Source: Myrica gale (lineage: Eukaryota; Streptophyta; Magnoliopsida; Fagales; Myricaceae). From it: a stretch of DNA of 64,000 nt. The translations under genes and the position numbers were made by a program. The stretch spans positions 16,063,001 through 16,127,000 of the forward strand of contig OZ005620.1 in NCBI GenBank assembly GCA_963930655.1, written 5' to 3'. The notes beneath the pieces were generated by a model. That model made no database searches and was not told where the DNA came from. It saw nothing but the letters and a program-made list of their open reading frames with translations. Positions 10,565-22,053 of this stretch are shown here, in pieces. Position 1 is the first letter of the stretch, and the number at the start of each line of letters is the position of its first letter.

Positions 10565-13500
10565 TTACTTGAGAATCCTGCACAAGATCATCAATTGGAA
10601 GTTATCACATTATTGGCAAAGCTTGAAGAAATGGACAGGCTAGTATTGTGTTTGAACAGACACATACGCATCATGTACAAACATGAGATAGCCATGGTCA
10701 ACAAGGACTTGATGTAAGATGGGCATGAACTTGGGCCAGTATCCATTAAGCTCTTCATCAACCTCTTCTGCAGTCAATTTCTTACCCCCTAGCTATAGCA
10801 CAGATAAATTAGGTAAAAAACCACAAGACTTGATCATAATTCTTGCATATGAATCTATGACTTCAGGCATCTATGAACTTACGTCCTGTTCAACAATGTC
10901 CGCAAGGTGCACCACAATATTTCTGCCAAACCTCATAAAAGATGTAGCCGACTTATGATACTGTAAGCTTTTCATCTGTTTTTCTGGCAAACACATGAAG
11001 CTCTTACCGCGATTAAGCATCGTCCTAAAAGTCCTAACCTTGAGCTTCCAATTATATTTGGAAAGTTTTTCATTTAGTTTCAACTGAAAGGACTTTTTCT
11101 TCTTTCCAAAATACAAGAAGGTATAGGCAGTCACCCTGTAGCACAATCTTTGTAGAGGGGACAAAAAAATTGGATGATGTTCAATATTGACCAACCTGGA
11201 CCCGATCGTCACAAAGTTAGAAAGAGGTTCTAAATCAAAAATGTGTGTGTAGGTATTCTGGATAGTTGATCTACCTACCGCTTGGGTTCAGTTGTTAAAA
11301 TGTATCTGAGAAGCAACTTAAGTTCTGTTGGAATCTTCTGTCGTTGGCTAAGAAAGCAACTTCTAACAATGTTGGCCAAGCTTAAATAATCATCCACATA
11401 CTTCTTTGAGACATTGTTCAACATCCCCGTAATCTTTCCTCGACCATTGACAATCACAATATTTAACTCACTTAGGTTTCCATGACATTTGTTTTCCACC
11501 TGGTGGAGATAACCAATGTGCCTTAAAACATCTCTGTCACGTAGACAAAAGAAGAAAAAAAATTAAAATCTAGAGTAAGGTTTTGATTCAATACAAATAA
11601 TTTAAACATTACCTAAGGATTTGAAGAAACTGTGGATTCAGGTTTTTCCGCTGATGATCAAAGAGAGAATTCTCCTGCAACCACTGTTTAAAATTTTGTT
11701 CATAGTGCACCGTTACGTAGCAAACTTCGTCTTTGTTCTCATTCTCGCCAATGTCATTGGATGCCCCCTTTAGCATGGGGCCCTTCCCCGGCATCTTTTT
11801 GGTGGCTCCAGCTTCTAAGTTGTTTCCTATAGAAGGCCCAGCCTCTGTATCGCCACCCTGTAAAAAAATATGCACAATGAATTAGTAACCCAAAAATGGC
11901 ACATGCCAAGGCCGAAACAAAACTAATACCCGATTGTCATTTTTATTCTTTTTGCTTGGTTTCGTTTTGGTAGTTCCAGCATTTGACTTGTTTCTTGTAG
12001 AGGGCCCAGCCTCTACATCGTTCCCCTGCAATAAACCATTGGTTAAATTATATTCACATAAATTGCACGTGTCAAAATAAAGATAAAAGCAATACTTAAG
12101 TGTCTCTTGTTGCTTGGTTTCTATGGGGTAATAGGTCCATTTGGATTAGCTGTCTTATGACAAGTTCTTGCACTGTGGCACAGAACTAATACCCGATTAT
12201 CATTTTTATTCTTTTTGCTTGGTTTCTTTTTGGCAGTTCCAGCATTTGACTTGTTTCCTGTAGAAGGCCCAGCCTCTGCATCGTTCCCCTGCAATAAACC
12301 ATTGCTTAAATCAGATTCACATACATTGCACGAGTCAAAATAAAGATAAAAGCAGTACCTGAGTGTCATTCTTCTTGTTGCTTGGTTTCTTTGGGTTTGT
12401 AGGTAGGTTTGGATTAGCTTGCTTACGACAACTTATTACATTGTGGCATAGAAATAATACCCGATTGTCATTTTTATTCTTTTTGGTTGATGTCTCTTTG
12501 GTAGTTCCAGCATTTGCCTTGTTTCTTGTAGAGGGCCCAGCCTCTGCATCGTTCCCCTGCAATAAACCATTGCTTAAATCAGATTCACATAAATTGCACA
12601 AGTCAAATAAAGATAAAAGCAATACCTGAGTATCCTTATTCTTCTTGCTGCTTGATTTCTTTGGGTTGATAGGTCGGTTTGGATTAGCTGGCTTATGACA
12701 ACTTTTTGCATTGTGGCCCACCACGCCACACGTGCCACATTGTACATCGTTCCCCTGCAATAAACCATTGGTTAAATCAGATTCACATAAATTGCACGAG
12801 TCAAAATAAAGATAAAAGCAATACCTGAGTGTCCTTATTCTTCTTGTTGCTTGGTTTCTTTAGGTTAGTAGGTAGCTTTGGATTAGCTGGCTTACGACAA
12901 CTTCTTGCATTGTGGCAAAGAACTAATAGCCGATTGTCATTTTTATTCTTTTTGTTTGGTGTCTTTTTGGTAGTTCCAGCATTTTCCTTGTTTCTTGTAG
13001 AGGGCCGAGCCTCTACATCATTCCCCTGCAATAAGCCATTGCATGAATCAGATTCACATAAATTGCACGATTGTCAAAATAAAGATAAAAGCAATACCTG
13101 AGTGTCCTTATTCGTCTTGTTGCATGATTTCTTTGGGTTGATAGGTCGGTTTGGATTAGCTAGCTTACGACAATTTTTTGCATTGTGACCCACCATGCCA
13201 CACGTGCCACATCGTACATTGTAACACTGCTTTGTTAACTTATAAGGGTTCTGGGGCTCATCCTCGGTGGATCTAACCCTCACCACAGAAGGCAAGACTT
13301 TGTCGGCTGGCACTTCCCCAAAATCGAACCATTTATTGGCATCCACACAGGCTTCATGTGTCATGCTAGACTCTCCATGAACATCCTCACGTGTTGTTGC
13401 AGGTGCCCCGACATCATGGTTTTGGTCATCCATGTGGTCAGATGCCTCATCTACATGTCCAACCAGCCCACTTAATTCATCTACAACTGCCTCTCCATCT

Positions 13501-14636
13501 AAGGAAGCAAAGTCACCAAATAACCCCAGTTCATCGTAGTCTGTCTCAAAGAAGTTACTCAAATGTTCATCCTCGCTACTGTCGCTATCATCATCCTCGC
13601 CATCCCTTTCCTCCCATTTTCTGTCACCCTCGACCTCACCTTCAGAGAAGTTACTTAAATGCTCATCCTTGCTACCATCGCTATCATCATCCTCACCATC
13701 CTCATCGTCGCTACTGTCGCTATCATCATCCTCACTACTGTCGTTATCTTCATCCTCGCTACAGTCGCTATCATCATCCTCGCTATCCTCATCGTCACTA
13801 CCGTCGCTATCATCATCCTCGCCACCACTTTCCTCCCTTTCTCTGTCACCCTCGACCTCACCTTCCCTCCCTTGACCATTACCATCACCCTGGCGACCTC
13901 TCTCATTTTCTCTCTCCTGCCCATCGCCCTCCCATTCCTTTCTTCCCTGGGCACCACCCTCCTCGTCACCTGCAACCACCTCTCCATCTACAGGAAGAAA
14001 GTCACCAAATAGCTCTGGTTCATAATCATCCGTCCCGAAGAAGTTACTCAAACACTCATCCTCGCTACCGTCGCTATCCTCATCCTCCCCTTCTCTGTCA
14101 CCCTCGACCTCACTTTCCCTCCCTTGACCTTTACAATCACCCTCACGTCTTCTCTCATTTTCTCTCTCGTGCCCATCACCCTCTCGTTCCCTTCTTACCT
14201 TCGCACCACCCTCCCCCTCACTTCCCTGCCCACCACCCTCCACTACAGTCCCATCAATGGCAGTAGGCCACTTAGAAGGCTCCCCACAAAGTAGCAATTG
14301 CAGTGCATCCACAGGAATAATATCCGGCAAATCCAAGCTATGCTCCCCATATACGTGCAAAGTGTCAAGTTTATCCTTCTCCAACTGTTTCAAAATACGG
14401 ATCACATCTGCATCTAAGTCAAGAGAGTTTATCCCGCTATCAAAGGATTCACCCTCGAATTTGCACCATAGACCTTCAGGGTTCTTGTATCCTAGGTCTT
14501 CCCACAGAAGTTTGTGTAGGTGCGTCACCGATATGAAATCTGAATCGAGTTCTCCGAGATGTGTGACTTGACCCCCCATGAAGTCCCCACATGCAAAACT
14601 AAGTTTGCCTTCATGGTGCAACACGATATTGACCAT
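10565..14636 (-). CDS. Copy B: chimeric PB1-like / zinc-knuckle / pseudokinase-KEN gene
   Basis: Proposed exons (minus strand): 14636-13098, 13025-12825, 12754-12626, 12556-12359, 12288-12193, 12025-11930, 11857-11613, 11533-11279, 11195-10883, 10792-10668, 10577-10565. All junctions are GT..AG and phases agree, giving 3210 bases (1069 codons plus TAA). Residues 1-110 are PB1-like; 150-410 are acidic Asp/Ser/Glu repeats; a CCHC knuckle (CGTCGMVGHNAKNC) lies at about 476-489 and another in exon 3. Exon 7 joins a zinc-array-type start (GGDTEAGPS) to kinase-family sequence (VHYEQNFKQWLQENS). The last exons match copy C base for base in length (313, 125, 13). No MULE catalytic domain and no kinase N-lobe remain. 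Exon 5 needs the CGG/GTATTA donor, because its longer form has a frameshift and stop. Whether it is transcribed as one unit is inference; the start at 14636 is shared with 452. Confidence 0.55.
11930..13098 (-). repeat. Tandem array of zinc-knuckle exons with ~70-base introns
   Basis: Units repeat every ~195-271 bases: each starts GGGAA(C/T)GATG after TTATTGCAG and ends near ACTCAG before GTATTGCTTTTATC. Exons 13025-12825, 12754-12626 and 12556-12359 are 201, 129 and 198 bases, all multiples of three in the same phase, with introns of 70, 69 and 70 bases. The 129-base exon carries an intact CCHC knuckle (CGTCGVVGHNAKSC); the longer type has a 33-codon GPSTRNK..NKNDNR insert and a decayed knuckle (LCHNARSC). 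The unit at 12288-12096 has a 1-base deletion and early stop; the one at 12025 is truncated. The 69-base intron (12625-12557) is itself open in frame. Confidence 0.75.
13540..14130 (-). repeat. Acidic Asp/Ser/Glu coding repeats
   Basis: Within exon 1 of copy B, codon-level tandem repeats encode DDDSDSSEDE-type units and two larger duplicated modules, each with ERENER, GREGEVEGDREREE and ECLSNFFGTDDYEPELFGDF or variants. The opposite strand shows long spurious His/Pro/Arg-rich and Leu/Ser-rich frames that merely mirror this repeat. Confidence 0.8.
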
Positions 14637-14939
14637 CTAGAAACAAAATAAAAAAGTACTCTGCAGTTAAACAAATGATATTTGACAGAGGGAAAAAAAC
14701 ATATGATATTTGAACATGTATGTTTTTATGCTTTCCAAAAATTAATGTCGGAAATGAATGTTTACTGAACAAAGACAAATGCTTTGAATTCAAATCACAC
14801 ATATGACCCACAAAAATTAAGCAGTGGAGAAAAGGCATTGTTGGGACTAGTAATTAATTGAGTTGATCACTGCTCTTTGAAAATCAACAAAATACATGTT
14901 AGAGAACATAATTCAAATACTCAAATTGCTGGACTATTC

Positions 14940-15800
14940 ACGAAGATTAGGCAGTCAAAATTTCATGACATACCCTGCTTAAACTAGGAGAAGTATCCAT
15001 CTGTGGTAAAAGAACAAGAACCATTGAAGCACAATTGCAGCAGCAACTGCACAGCTATCAAGTACTCACATAGAACCTACGTCTCATCACATAAAACTTT
15101 TACTACCTTTCTTTTCAAATAGCCCAAGTATACACGAAGATTACGCATACTCAAATTTTTATCACATGCTGTGCCTAAATGAAGAAAACCATCCATCCGT
15201 GGCAGAAGAACAAGAGCTAGTAGGAGCACAATTGCAGTGGTAACCGCACAACTGTCAAGTATCTCTGCTAGAACCTGCATCTCATTACCCTTGTAATCGT
15301 GAGTGCATCACAATAAAGCAAGCACACACCTACAGTACATGGTACTTCACGCATATATACCAAAGAGACATATAGAGAGATAGCACATCACTTACAGAGT
15401 ATACAGAAGTGGAAACTCAGATCAATAACAGAGACACCAAAACTTTTACTGCCTTTCCTATCAAATAGCTCAAGTATGCACGAAGACAAGGCATACTCAA
15501 ATTTTAATGACATGCCGTGTTAAATGAAGAGGAGCCATTGGAAGCACAATTGCAGCGGCAAACACAAAGTTATCAAGCATCTCATTTAGAACCTACATCT
15601 CAACACCTATGTAATCGTGAGTGCGTCACAAAAGAGCAAGCACACATACCCAGTTCATGGAAATTCACGCATGTACAATCAGAGAGAGAGAGAGAGACAG
15701 CACATCACTTACAGAATATACAAATAAGTGAAAGCGCAGATCACTGACAGAGACACCAAAACTTTTACTGCCTTCCCATTTCTTTTTAAAGTTTTGGAGT
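14940..15800 (-). pseudogene. Array of orphan membrane exons 1 and 2 of the pseudokinase-KEN family
   Basis: At least three exon-2-like units (about 15005-15075, 15185-15282, 15520-15605) and two exon-1-like units (about 15365-15440 and 15700-15785) in minus orientation. The best exon 2 reads VLAEILDSCAVTTAIVLLLA after a TGCAG acceptor at about 15282; exon 1 units carry VSVICAFTYLYILSDVLSL-type sequence. Some have internal stops. They lie directly upstream of the chimeric copy B, so they are probably its ancestral 5' exons, duplicated and then bypassed by the PB1-like start. Splicing from this array to 11857 would skip the PB1-like exons; I see no evidence for or against it. Confidence 0.6.
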
Positions 15801-15899
15801 AGACCCTCTTTGGTCTGTTAGCGTTTCTTCAATTTACGCCCATAATTCAAGAAAAGCGGCATGCTTCTCTCATTCATCTTGGGCCAAGAGAAGTAGTCT

Positions 15900-16205
15900 C
15901 AACTTGTAGCCGGTTTGTGTTTGTACTGTGTACCGGCCCTTGTAGCCGGTTTGTGTTTCTATTGTGTGCTGGCCCTTGTGGTTGGTTTGTATTAGGTTCC
16001 GGGCCTTAAGGCCAGTCTGTGGTCCTCATGGTTGTATTATGGCCCTCGTGGCCGTTGGTGGTTCCGACTCTTGTGTCTGGAAGATCCGACATATTGTAGG
16101 ACCTTTGGATCTGTTTAGGTTTTTCACTGGCCCTCTAGCCTCTTTTATCTTCTGTATTGGTTGTATTATTCTCAGATATTAATATATATATTTCACTTGC
16201 CTATG
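15900..16205 (+). mobile_element. LINE-like 3' tail
   Basis: GT-rich stretch with repeated GGCCCTTGTGGCCGG-type words ending TATTTCACTTGCCTATGAGAAAAAA, the general form of plant L1-type LINE 3' ends. No reverse transcriptase frame is attached. A similar tail occurs at 24150-24590. Identification rests on style only. Confidence 0.35.
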
Positions 16206-16919
16206 AGAAAAAAGATCGGGGTGACACTGTTGAGCCTAGTGGAGAGGACAAATAGATTTGCCATGAATCCAGCACCAAGGGATATCTCAAGAACTGTGTG
16301 GGCCGCATGTTCCTCTGCCTTACTCACTACATAGTCGCATCCCTACTGAAATGCAGAGTCCTCAGGTAAGGTGTTGGAAGCAAAACTGCTCCCTAATTAC
16401 CGAGATTGGCCTGATCTGTTAAGACTTGAGTATACCAACGTGTCCAAGAAGGATATTTTCTCACTCCTCTCTCGCTGGTGCCATTTCCAATGACGGCACT
16501 AAGGTGGGCAATCTTATCTCATTTACTAGTGATTGTCAATTGTTCGAATGGATAGAAAATTGGAAAGGTTGTGTTTCAGTGTGGAAAAATTAGAAAATAG
16601 AATATTCATCTTTACTGAGTTAACGGGGAGGAAGATGGAAATAGTTTATCACAGAGCAATTTTTACTACTTAAATGTGATCAGAGAAATTACAGGGGCTG
16701 TCTTCAGAATTGACTCCTCTAACCACAGTACTGTCATTGTATTTTATCCTAAAAAATGCCTTGACTGGTCGCAGGGTTGGGAGGAGCTCTGGGGGGCAAG
16801 GGACTGGTGGCAGGGTTGGGAGGAACTCTGAGAATCGACATCTCTAAGGTCAAATCAAATAGCAACAATCGTGCTTAATTTGCCTAACACCAATAGCAAC
16901 AAAATCTTTTTAGTTCTCT

Positions 16920-18640
16920 CAAGTCTTTCAGCAGTGTATACTATCTTCAAACAATTGTCCAAGCAATCAAGTAACAGTCATATTTACTACCCGTAATTAG
17001 CAAGTTGATTAAACGTGGTGATATGCTCTTTGAAATATATCCCAGTAAGAGCTTCAGTAACACTACAATCTACAAGCAGCTATCAAACATGAATTTGAGA
17101 GATGAAAGCAGCACTAAAACTTCGATGCAATTATGGCATTGAAATCTGATTTATAACCTCTCAAACTGATTTAGTATGCTATGCTGAAAGACTAGCATAC
17201 TCACAATGTGATGAAATAATTCTCGGCTTGAATCAAGAAAGCGCAGATCACTGTTAAGAGCAACCAGAACATTCACTGCCTCCCTGACCACAGGCATTTT
17301 TCCAGTCTTTCTCAGGTCTGAGAAATCCTCTTAGTTGGGCTAATATTCTGTAGTTGAACCCAGAAGTCCAGAAATGAAGTACTCTTCTGTCAGTTTCCGT
17401 GCAGCAAGAAATTATCACAGCTAGGTTGGTTCCATATGTGAATGAAAAAAGTGGGTGTGCGCCCCTTGTTTAAGGAAGAATGAGACTTGACCTGCTACAG
17501 CAATACATCGACTCCTTCTGTGCCGCCAGTTGGGTCCACTCAGCTACCTAACGTAAGAACATAGCATGAAATAATTATAAAGGTAAAGGACTTGCCACCA
17601 TGTAAGAAGGTCATTAAAAAGGAACAAGTTGAGGCACCTATGCTTTTTTTTTCTCCGAATTGAGGAACCTATGCTGTTATAATGTTAAAGCTACAAAGTA
17701 TAAAAGAAAAGCAAAAGCTTCCTCGGGTAATGTGAGACAAGACAAAAGCAATCCTAACAATAATAATGCTAACAACCTCAATACTAATAATATATTAATA
17801 GAAAACAAGTAGCAGCAATAAGGATCTTATAACAAATACTCAAAGCAAACCTTTTTCAAAGAGTTATATTTTAACCGGGAGGTCTTTACATTCTATGGGG
17901 ATGTTTGTTTCCCAAAATTTTGGGGTTCAAAATTTCCAACAAAACAAACACACTCCAAAATTTTTAACTTTTACACACACTCTACTTTTCACAAACCCCA
18001 ATAAATCTCAATAAAGTAAAGATTCTCAAAATTTCGGGAATATTCTCCGAAATTTCCACAAACAAACACCCCATATATACTGCTTTTTACCTCAAAAAAA
18101 AAGGGCTGCCTTTTTTATTATAATATTTGTTTGATTTTGTGACCAATTGGGAGTTTTTTTATATACTTTCTAGAGCTAGAGGCCCTCACGAGGTATGTCC
18201 AAGACGAATATGAGATCACATAGTGAATATGTAAGCCAAACTTGGTGCTTCATTAAGCATGGGCATAGCCTGCCTAACTAGAAGAATACTCTTGATGGAA
18301 GTAGCAAAAATGCCACACCAAACACAACATCAGGACAAGTTTGGTCCGTTTGGTAGGGACGGGGTTGACACTTTTTAAATTGCCGTGTGTCCCACAATCA
18401 TAAAAAATCCTGCCTTCGATGTTGGTTTCCAAGCGGGTTCCAAATCATAACACATGTTCCCTCTTGCAATGGATAAACTCGAAGAAAGAGGTTTCTGTGA
18501 GGAGTAATTCGTCAGGCTTGTGATGAACTCTGCGCAGTAAATGGACTCGCAATTAAGAGACAAATTTTTAATATCAGTATTTAGTGCCATATTGAAGAAT
18601 ACGGCGTGAAATAGGAAATTTGCACATGGTTGTAAGTTAA
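16920..18640. other. Non-coding stretch with one exon-1 remnant and one MITE
   Basis: The only recognisable items are an exon-1 remnant of the pseudokinase-KEN family (minus, ATG at 17297, MPVVREAVNVLVALNSD, then frame loss near 17230) and a MITE at 17897-18072. 17540-17600 resembles the flank words at 2940 and 46010. The rest is AT-rich without supported genes. Confidence 0.45.
17897..18072. mobile_element. PIF/Harbinger-derived MITE
   Basis: 176 bases with termini GGGGATGTTTGTTTCCC and GGAAATTTCC(G)..AAACAAACACCCC. Read in reverse it follows the left end of the Harbinger element at 48364 for about 90 bases: GTTTGTTTGTGGAAATTTCGG, GAATATTcCCGAAATTTTG and GGGGTTTGTGAAAAG are shared. That indicates an internal-deletion derivative of that family. 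The flanking trinucleotides (TAT / ATA) do not give a clean TTA duplication. Confidence 0.65.
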
Positions 18641-18744
18641 AAACCACTAATTGAGAAGGCATGAGGTTTAAACGGCAAATTGGACCGTGCGACAGGATAC
18701 CTGCCGGCGAACGGCAGGATCGAAGAACCTGTAGACGACCTTGG

Positions 18745-18972
18745 GTGCGGCGGCCCACTGAGTCGGTGCCATTCGGGGGAGAAATAGATGACGTAGGCGT
18801 CGCACGCCACTGCGAATGAGTTGGAGGTGATGTAGTTGCCGATCTCCACACCTTTGTCCGGCGAATACCCCTTGATATCGAACGCGTGAATGCCGTTCGT
18901 GGTCTCTGTGCACGACGTCGAGGCGGAGGATGGTGGAGGGAAGACTTCTCTGTGGGTTTCGAATGTTTCCAT
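18745..18972 (-). pseudogene. MATH-domain (BPM-like) fragment
   Basis: Minus-strand frame from METFETHREVFPPPSSASTS through FDIKGYSPDKGVEIGNYITS to VACDAYVIYFSPEWHRLSG. It matches the first ~65 residues of the MATH domain of plant BPM proteins, where the usual text is FxIKGYSLAKGMGVGKYIAS..FxVGGYxWxIYFYP. It then runs into unrelated sequence, and no BTB domain follows. Partner of 2136-2311. A regulatory-peptide role is possible in principle but unsupported. Confidence 0.55.
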
Positions 18973-19081
18973 CGACTGAATTACCGATTTTAAAATAAAG
19001 AAATTTCAATATTTCTTCTTTCTAGTTTTTTCCTCTTCCCATTTGAATTTTTCGGTAGATGGGAAATTGGGGTTTCTAGAG

Positions 19082-21921
19082 GGGAACGGATTCCCTCCGA
19101 AGTCGGAAGATACCGAATGAACGGCTGATAATGCAAGTTGCAGATCCAACGGTTGAAAATACTTCACCTCATTTAATGAATTTTTTGAGGCTTTCGGCTT
19201 GGCTCCATGGTTTCAATCTCTCTACTTTTCGTTCAAGACATTGAGCTCCCTTTTTTTTCCTGCGCGGCCAGTTCCTTCCTCTCCAACCTCACTCATCAAA
19301 TTTTAACTCTTTTCTCTTCTCTCAACTGCATTTCAAATTTTATCCAAAAAAAATTTGTATTTCAAATCTCCTGACCTCTCCATATATCTGCTTGTCTTTG
19401 ATGCCGAGCAACACCCACACCATCTTCTCACGGTTTAAGGTTGTCGAAGGGCGGTAGCAAATCGTCCAAGGTATGGTATTATTAACGCTAGCAGTTATAT
19501 GATTGTTATTTTATATATATATATTATTTTCTTTGTTTTCTTTCCTATTATGGGTTGCGGACTTGCGGTGGGTTTTGGTAATCGTTGTGGTTTTCCTTTC
19601 TACGGTTGCCAAGGAATTCGAAGCAGGAGAGTGTACAAGGCCCTGGGTTCTGTTCCTAGTTATGTTGCTTGTTAAAATTTCGAATCCACTTAGCTCAACT
19701 AAGACGACAGAGCCGGATAGATTTAGTGATGGTTTGCTAAATACTGGAAAATAGAGATTCTCACTTCTTGGGGGCTAAACCATGGAAAGTTAATCAATTT
19801 ATCTTCTGGTTGTTCTTTTCTAATAATTTGATTATTATAACCGGAGTTGAGGTTTGCTTCAATTTCTTTATCATAAGTTGAATATATGAGTTCCTCTATC
19901 TTTATTACTACAAATACTTCAAGAAACCCCTTTTTTCTCGATCTAATCTGAATTTTGGTTCCCCGCTTACTTTGCAGAAGTTCAAAATATCATGCTTTAG
20001 GCATGAGGATTTTGCTTCCGAAAGCTCAAAGCCCGAATTTGTTGAACATTATTTGCCAGAGAAATCAGTGAAGTTAGAAAATGATAAGTCTGGTGCTGGT
20101 AATAAGGATTGGGCATCAAGTCTTCGAGAGGTAACCATTCCCATAACTATTTGGTTATCTCATATTTAGTAATATTGGGTGCCTTCCCATTGTTTGAACT
20201 GTTTTGCTGATCTGACTTGTTGCACGTAATTCCTTAACAACATGCTTGAGCGAATGATTTGTTTGTGTTTTCGCAGGTACAACACATAATAATTAACATC
20301 AGTTGCTGTTTAAGATTAGTAAATGCTGCCACCCGTGATGTTCCAAGTTTGTTACTTTAGGTTTTATAGAAAATTCTGGAACCACGGTGAAGTCATTCCG
20401 GGGAGATAAGGGTGTTGTTCCTCCAAAAGAAAAAGAAAGCGGTAGTTGTTGCCTCTTGAAGCCGTTGGTTTAGGGCAGCCATTGGTGGCAAGCGGGAAAT
20501 GAATAACCATTGTTGCCTAGATTGCAGGTCAAAGACAGTGAAGATGGATAGATGTAGACTTCTTTATGGTAGAATATTATAGCATGTAAAGTTAAAAATA
20601 GCACTAAGAGAATGTTGTGGAGGCCTTGTACTATGGTCGCTTGAAATTGAATTCTCGGACAAGTCAGATACAGTTAGATATGAGGAGCATGAAATAATGA
20701 AAAAATGATTTTTTTTTTTGTTTGGGGCTCCTTTCATGGATATTGACTGGCACTCACTGCAATGTATAAGATAGTAGCTGTAGCCTTCTGGGGATTTGGC
20801 TGGCAATGAGCTTAAAAATTGGAAGCAATACACAGGGGACACGCAGTGCGTCTACTTGTAACCATGTCCTGCAATCACCACCCCCAGTGGTCTCGTCAAG
20901 ACAAAAAAGGATACGTCGTTACTTGTTGGGTACGAAGACCATGGACAACGCGCACAAAAGAGTCACGTTAATTTCATACATGGACGCGATTTTTCCCATA
21001 ATTTCATACATGCTCTGTCTATCAATCACGACAAAAAAAATTGAAGGAACAAAACCAAAAGAACATATCGGCTTTATGAATCGGAAGGCCCTGAAAAGGT
21101 AATCTCCATCTGTACACGTGCAAGGTCATGTTACCGAATAAAGAAAATTAGAAATTACAATAAATCATGTCTCTCTTCAGCATTCCATCAAACACCAACT
21201 GCGCATTGGCAATATCACCACATTTCGCATACATTGTGATCAAAGCATTAACTACAACATCAGACTAAAACCCAAGCCTCAAACCACGCATATGAATCTC
21301 CCTCCCCCTAATTAAGTCCAGAATGCCTCCACAAGTCCTCAGAACACAAGGGGAAAAAAATCAAAGTGTGGAGGAAAAAAATTGCGACTAGTGCAGAGAT
21401 CTACTAGTACAATTTTCTGGTGAACTGATGCCATGACCTTCAAGCTTTAACCAAAGAGAGCTTTTCCACATGTTCGAAAGCAAGTCCCCAAGTTCAAAAC
21501 ATGGCTACACAAACAGTCGCCAATCGGGTTTTCCAGATTTTTCCCTCTTAGACAAAACCAAGGTCGACTTTAGATGTTGAGGAGATTTTTAGCATTCGGA
21601 GTAAAGAGAGAAGTAGGAGTATGAGCGGCGAGGTTTATAGTATCCGGAATAAATAGGGTCTTCTGATACTGCAATTCTTTCGTGAGAAAGAAGGGGAAGA
21701 AGAAAGAAGGGAAAAAATGAGAAAGAAAGGAAAAGTAGAGAGATTGAAGCCATGGAGCCAAGCCGAAAGTGGAGAGATTGTAGTCATAGAGTCAAGTCAA
21801 AAGCCTCAAAAAATTCATTAAATGAGGTGGAGTATTTTCAACCGTTGGATCTGCAACTTGAATTATTAGCCGTTCATTCGGTAACTTCGGAGGAAACCGA
21901 CTTCGGAGGGAATCCGTTCCC
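19082..21921. mobile_element. Mutator-like element with ~150-200 base TIRs (Pack-MULE type)
   Basis: Left end GGGAACGGATTCCCTCCGAA and the reverse complement of the right end are the same and continue with similarity through ATGAACGGCT, TTGCAGATCCAACGGTTGAA and TTTAATGAATTTTTTGAGGC to about 19235 and 21745. The right TIR carries an extra ~35-base internal duplication. The interior has no transposase but has an exon-like fragment at 19978-20130 and an intron-rich GT/CT layout. No 9-base target duplication is visible (TTTCTAGAG against GTGCTCACG), so one flank was probably rearranged; the empty locus in copy 1 diverges at the same point. Confidence 0.7.
19978..20130 (+). pseudogene. Captured exon of an unidentified host gene inside the Mutator-like element
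   Basis: Flanked by TTTGCAG and GTAACC, 153 bases, open in one frame: starts KFKISCFRHEDFASESSKPE and ends NKDWASSLRE. A further CGCAG acceptor occurs at 20277. An upstream frame at 19503-19754 (LFSFLLWVADLRWVLVIVVV) may be unrelated. Exon-like boundaries inside a MULE without transposase suggest transduplication of a host gene. I do not recognise the protein. Confidence 0.45.
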
Positions 21922-21939
21922 GTGCTCACGCCCCCAGTC

Positions 21940-21985
21940 CCCCTCTCTCTCTCTCTCTCTCTCTACATATATATATATATATACA
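21940..21985. repeat. (CT)n and (AT)n microsatellite
   Basis: CTCTCTCTCT run followed by ATATATATAT, between the Mutator-like and hAT-like elements. Confidence 0.9.
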
Positions 21986-22053
21986 GACATAAAATATGTT
22001 TTCCCACTTCTTCTCCCTCGAACAACCAAAACAAACCCAAACGCCACTTCAAA

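Noticed and set aside
13391..14266. 291-codon plus-strand frame rich in His, Pro and Arg
   Set aside because: It is the exact antisense of the acidic coding repeat in copy B exon 1. The composition mirrors DDDSD codons, and neighbouring frames on both strands are open for the same reason.
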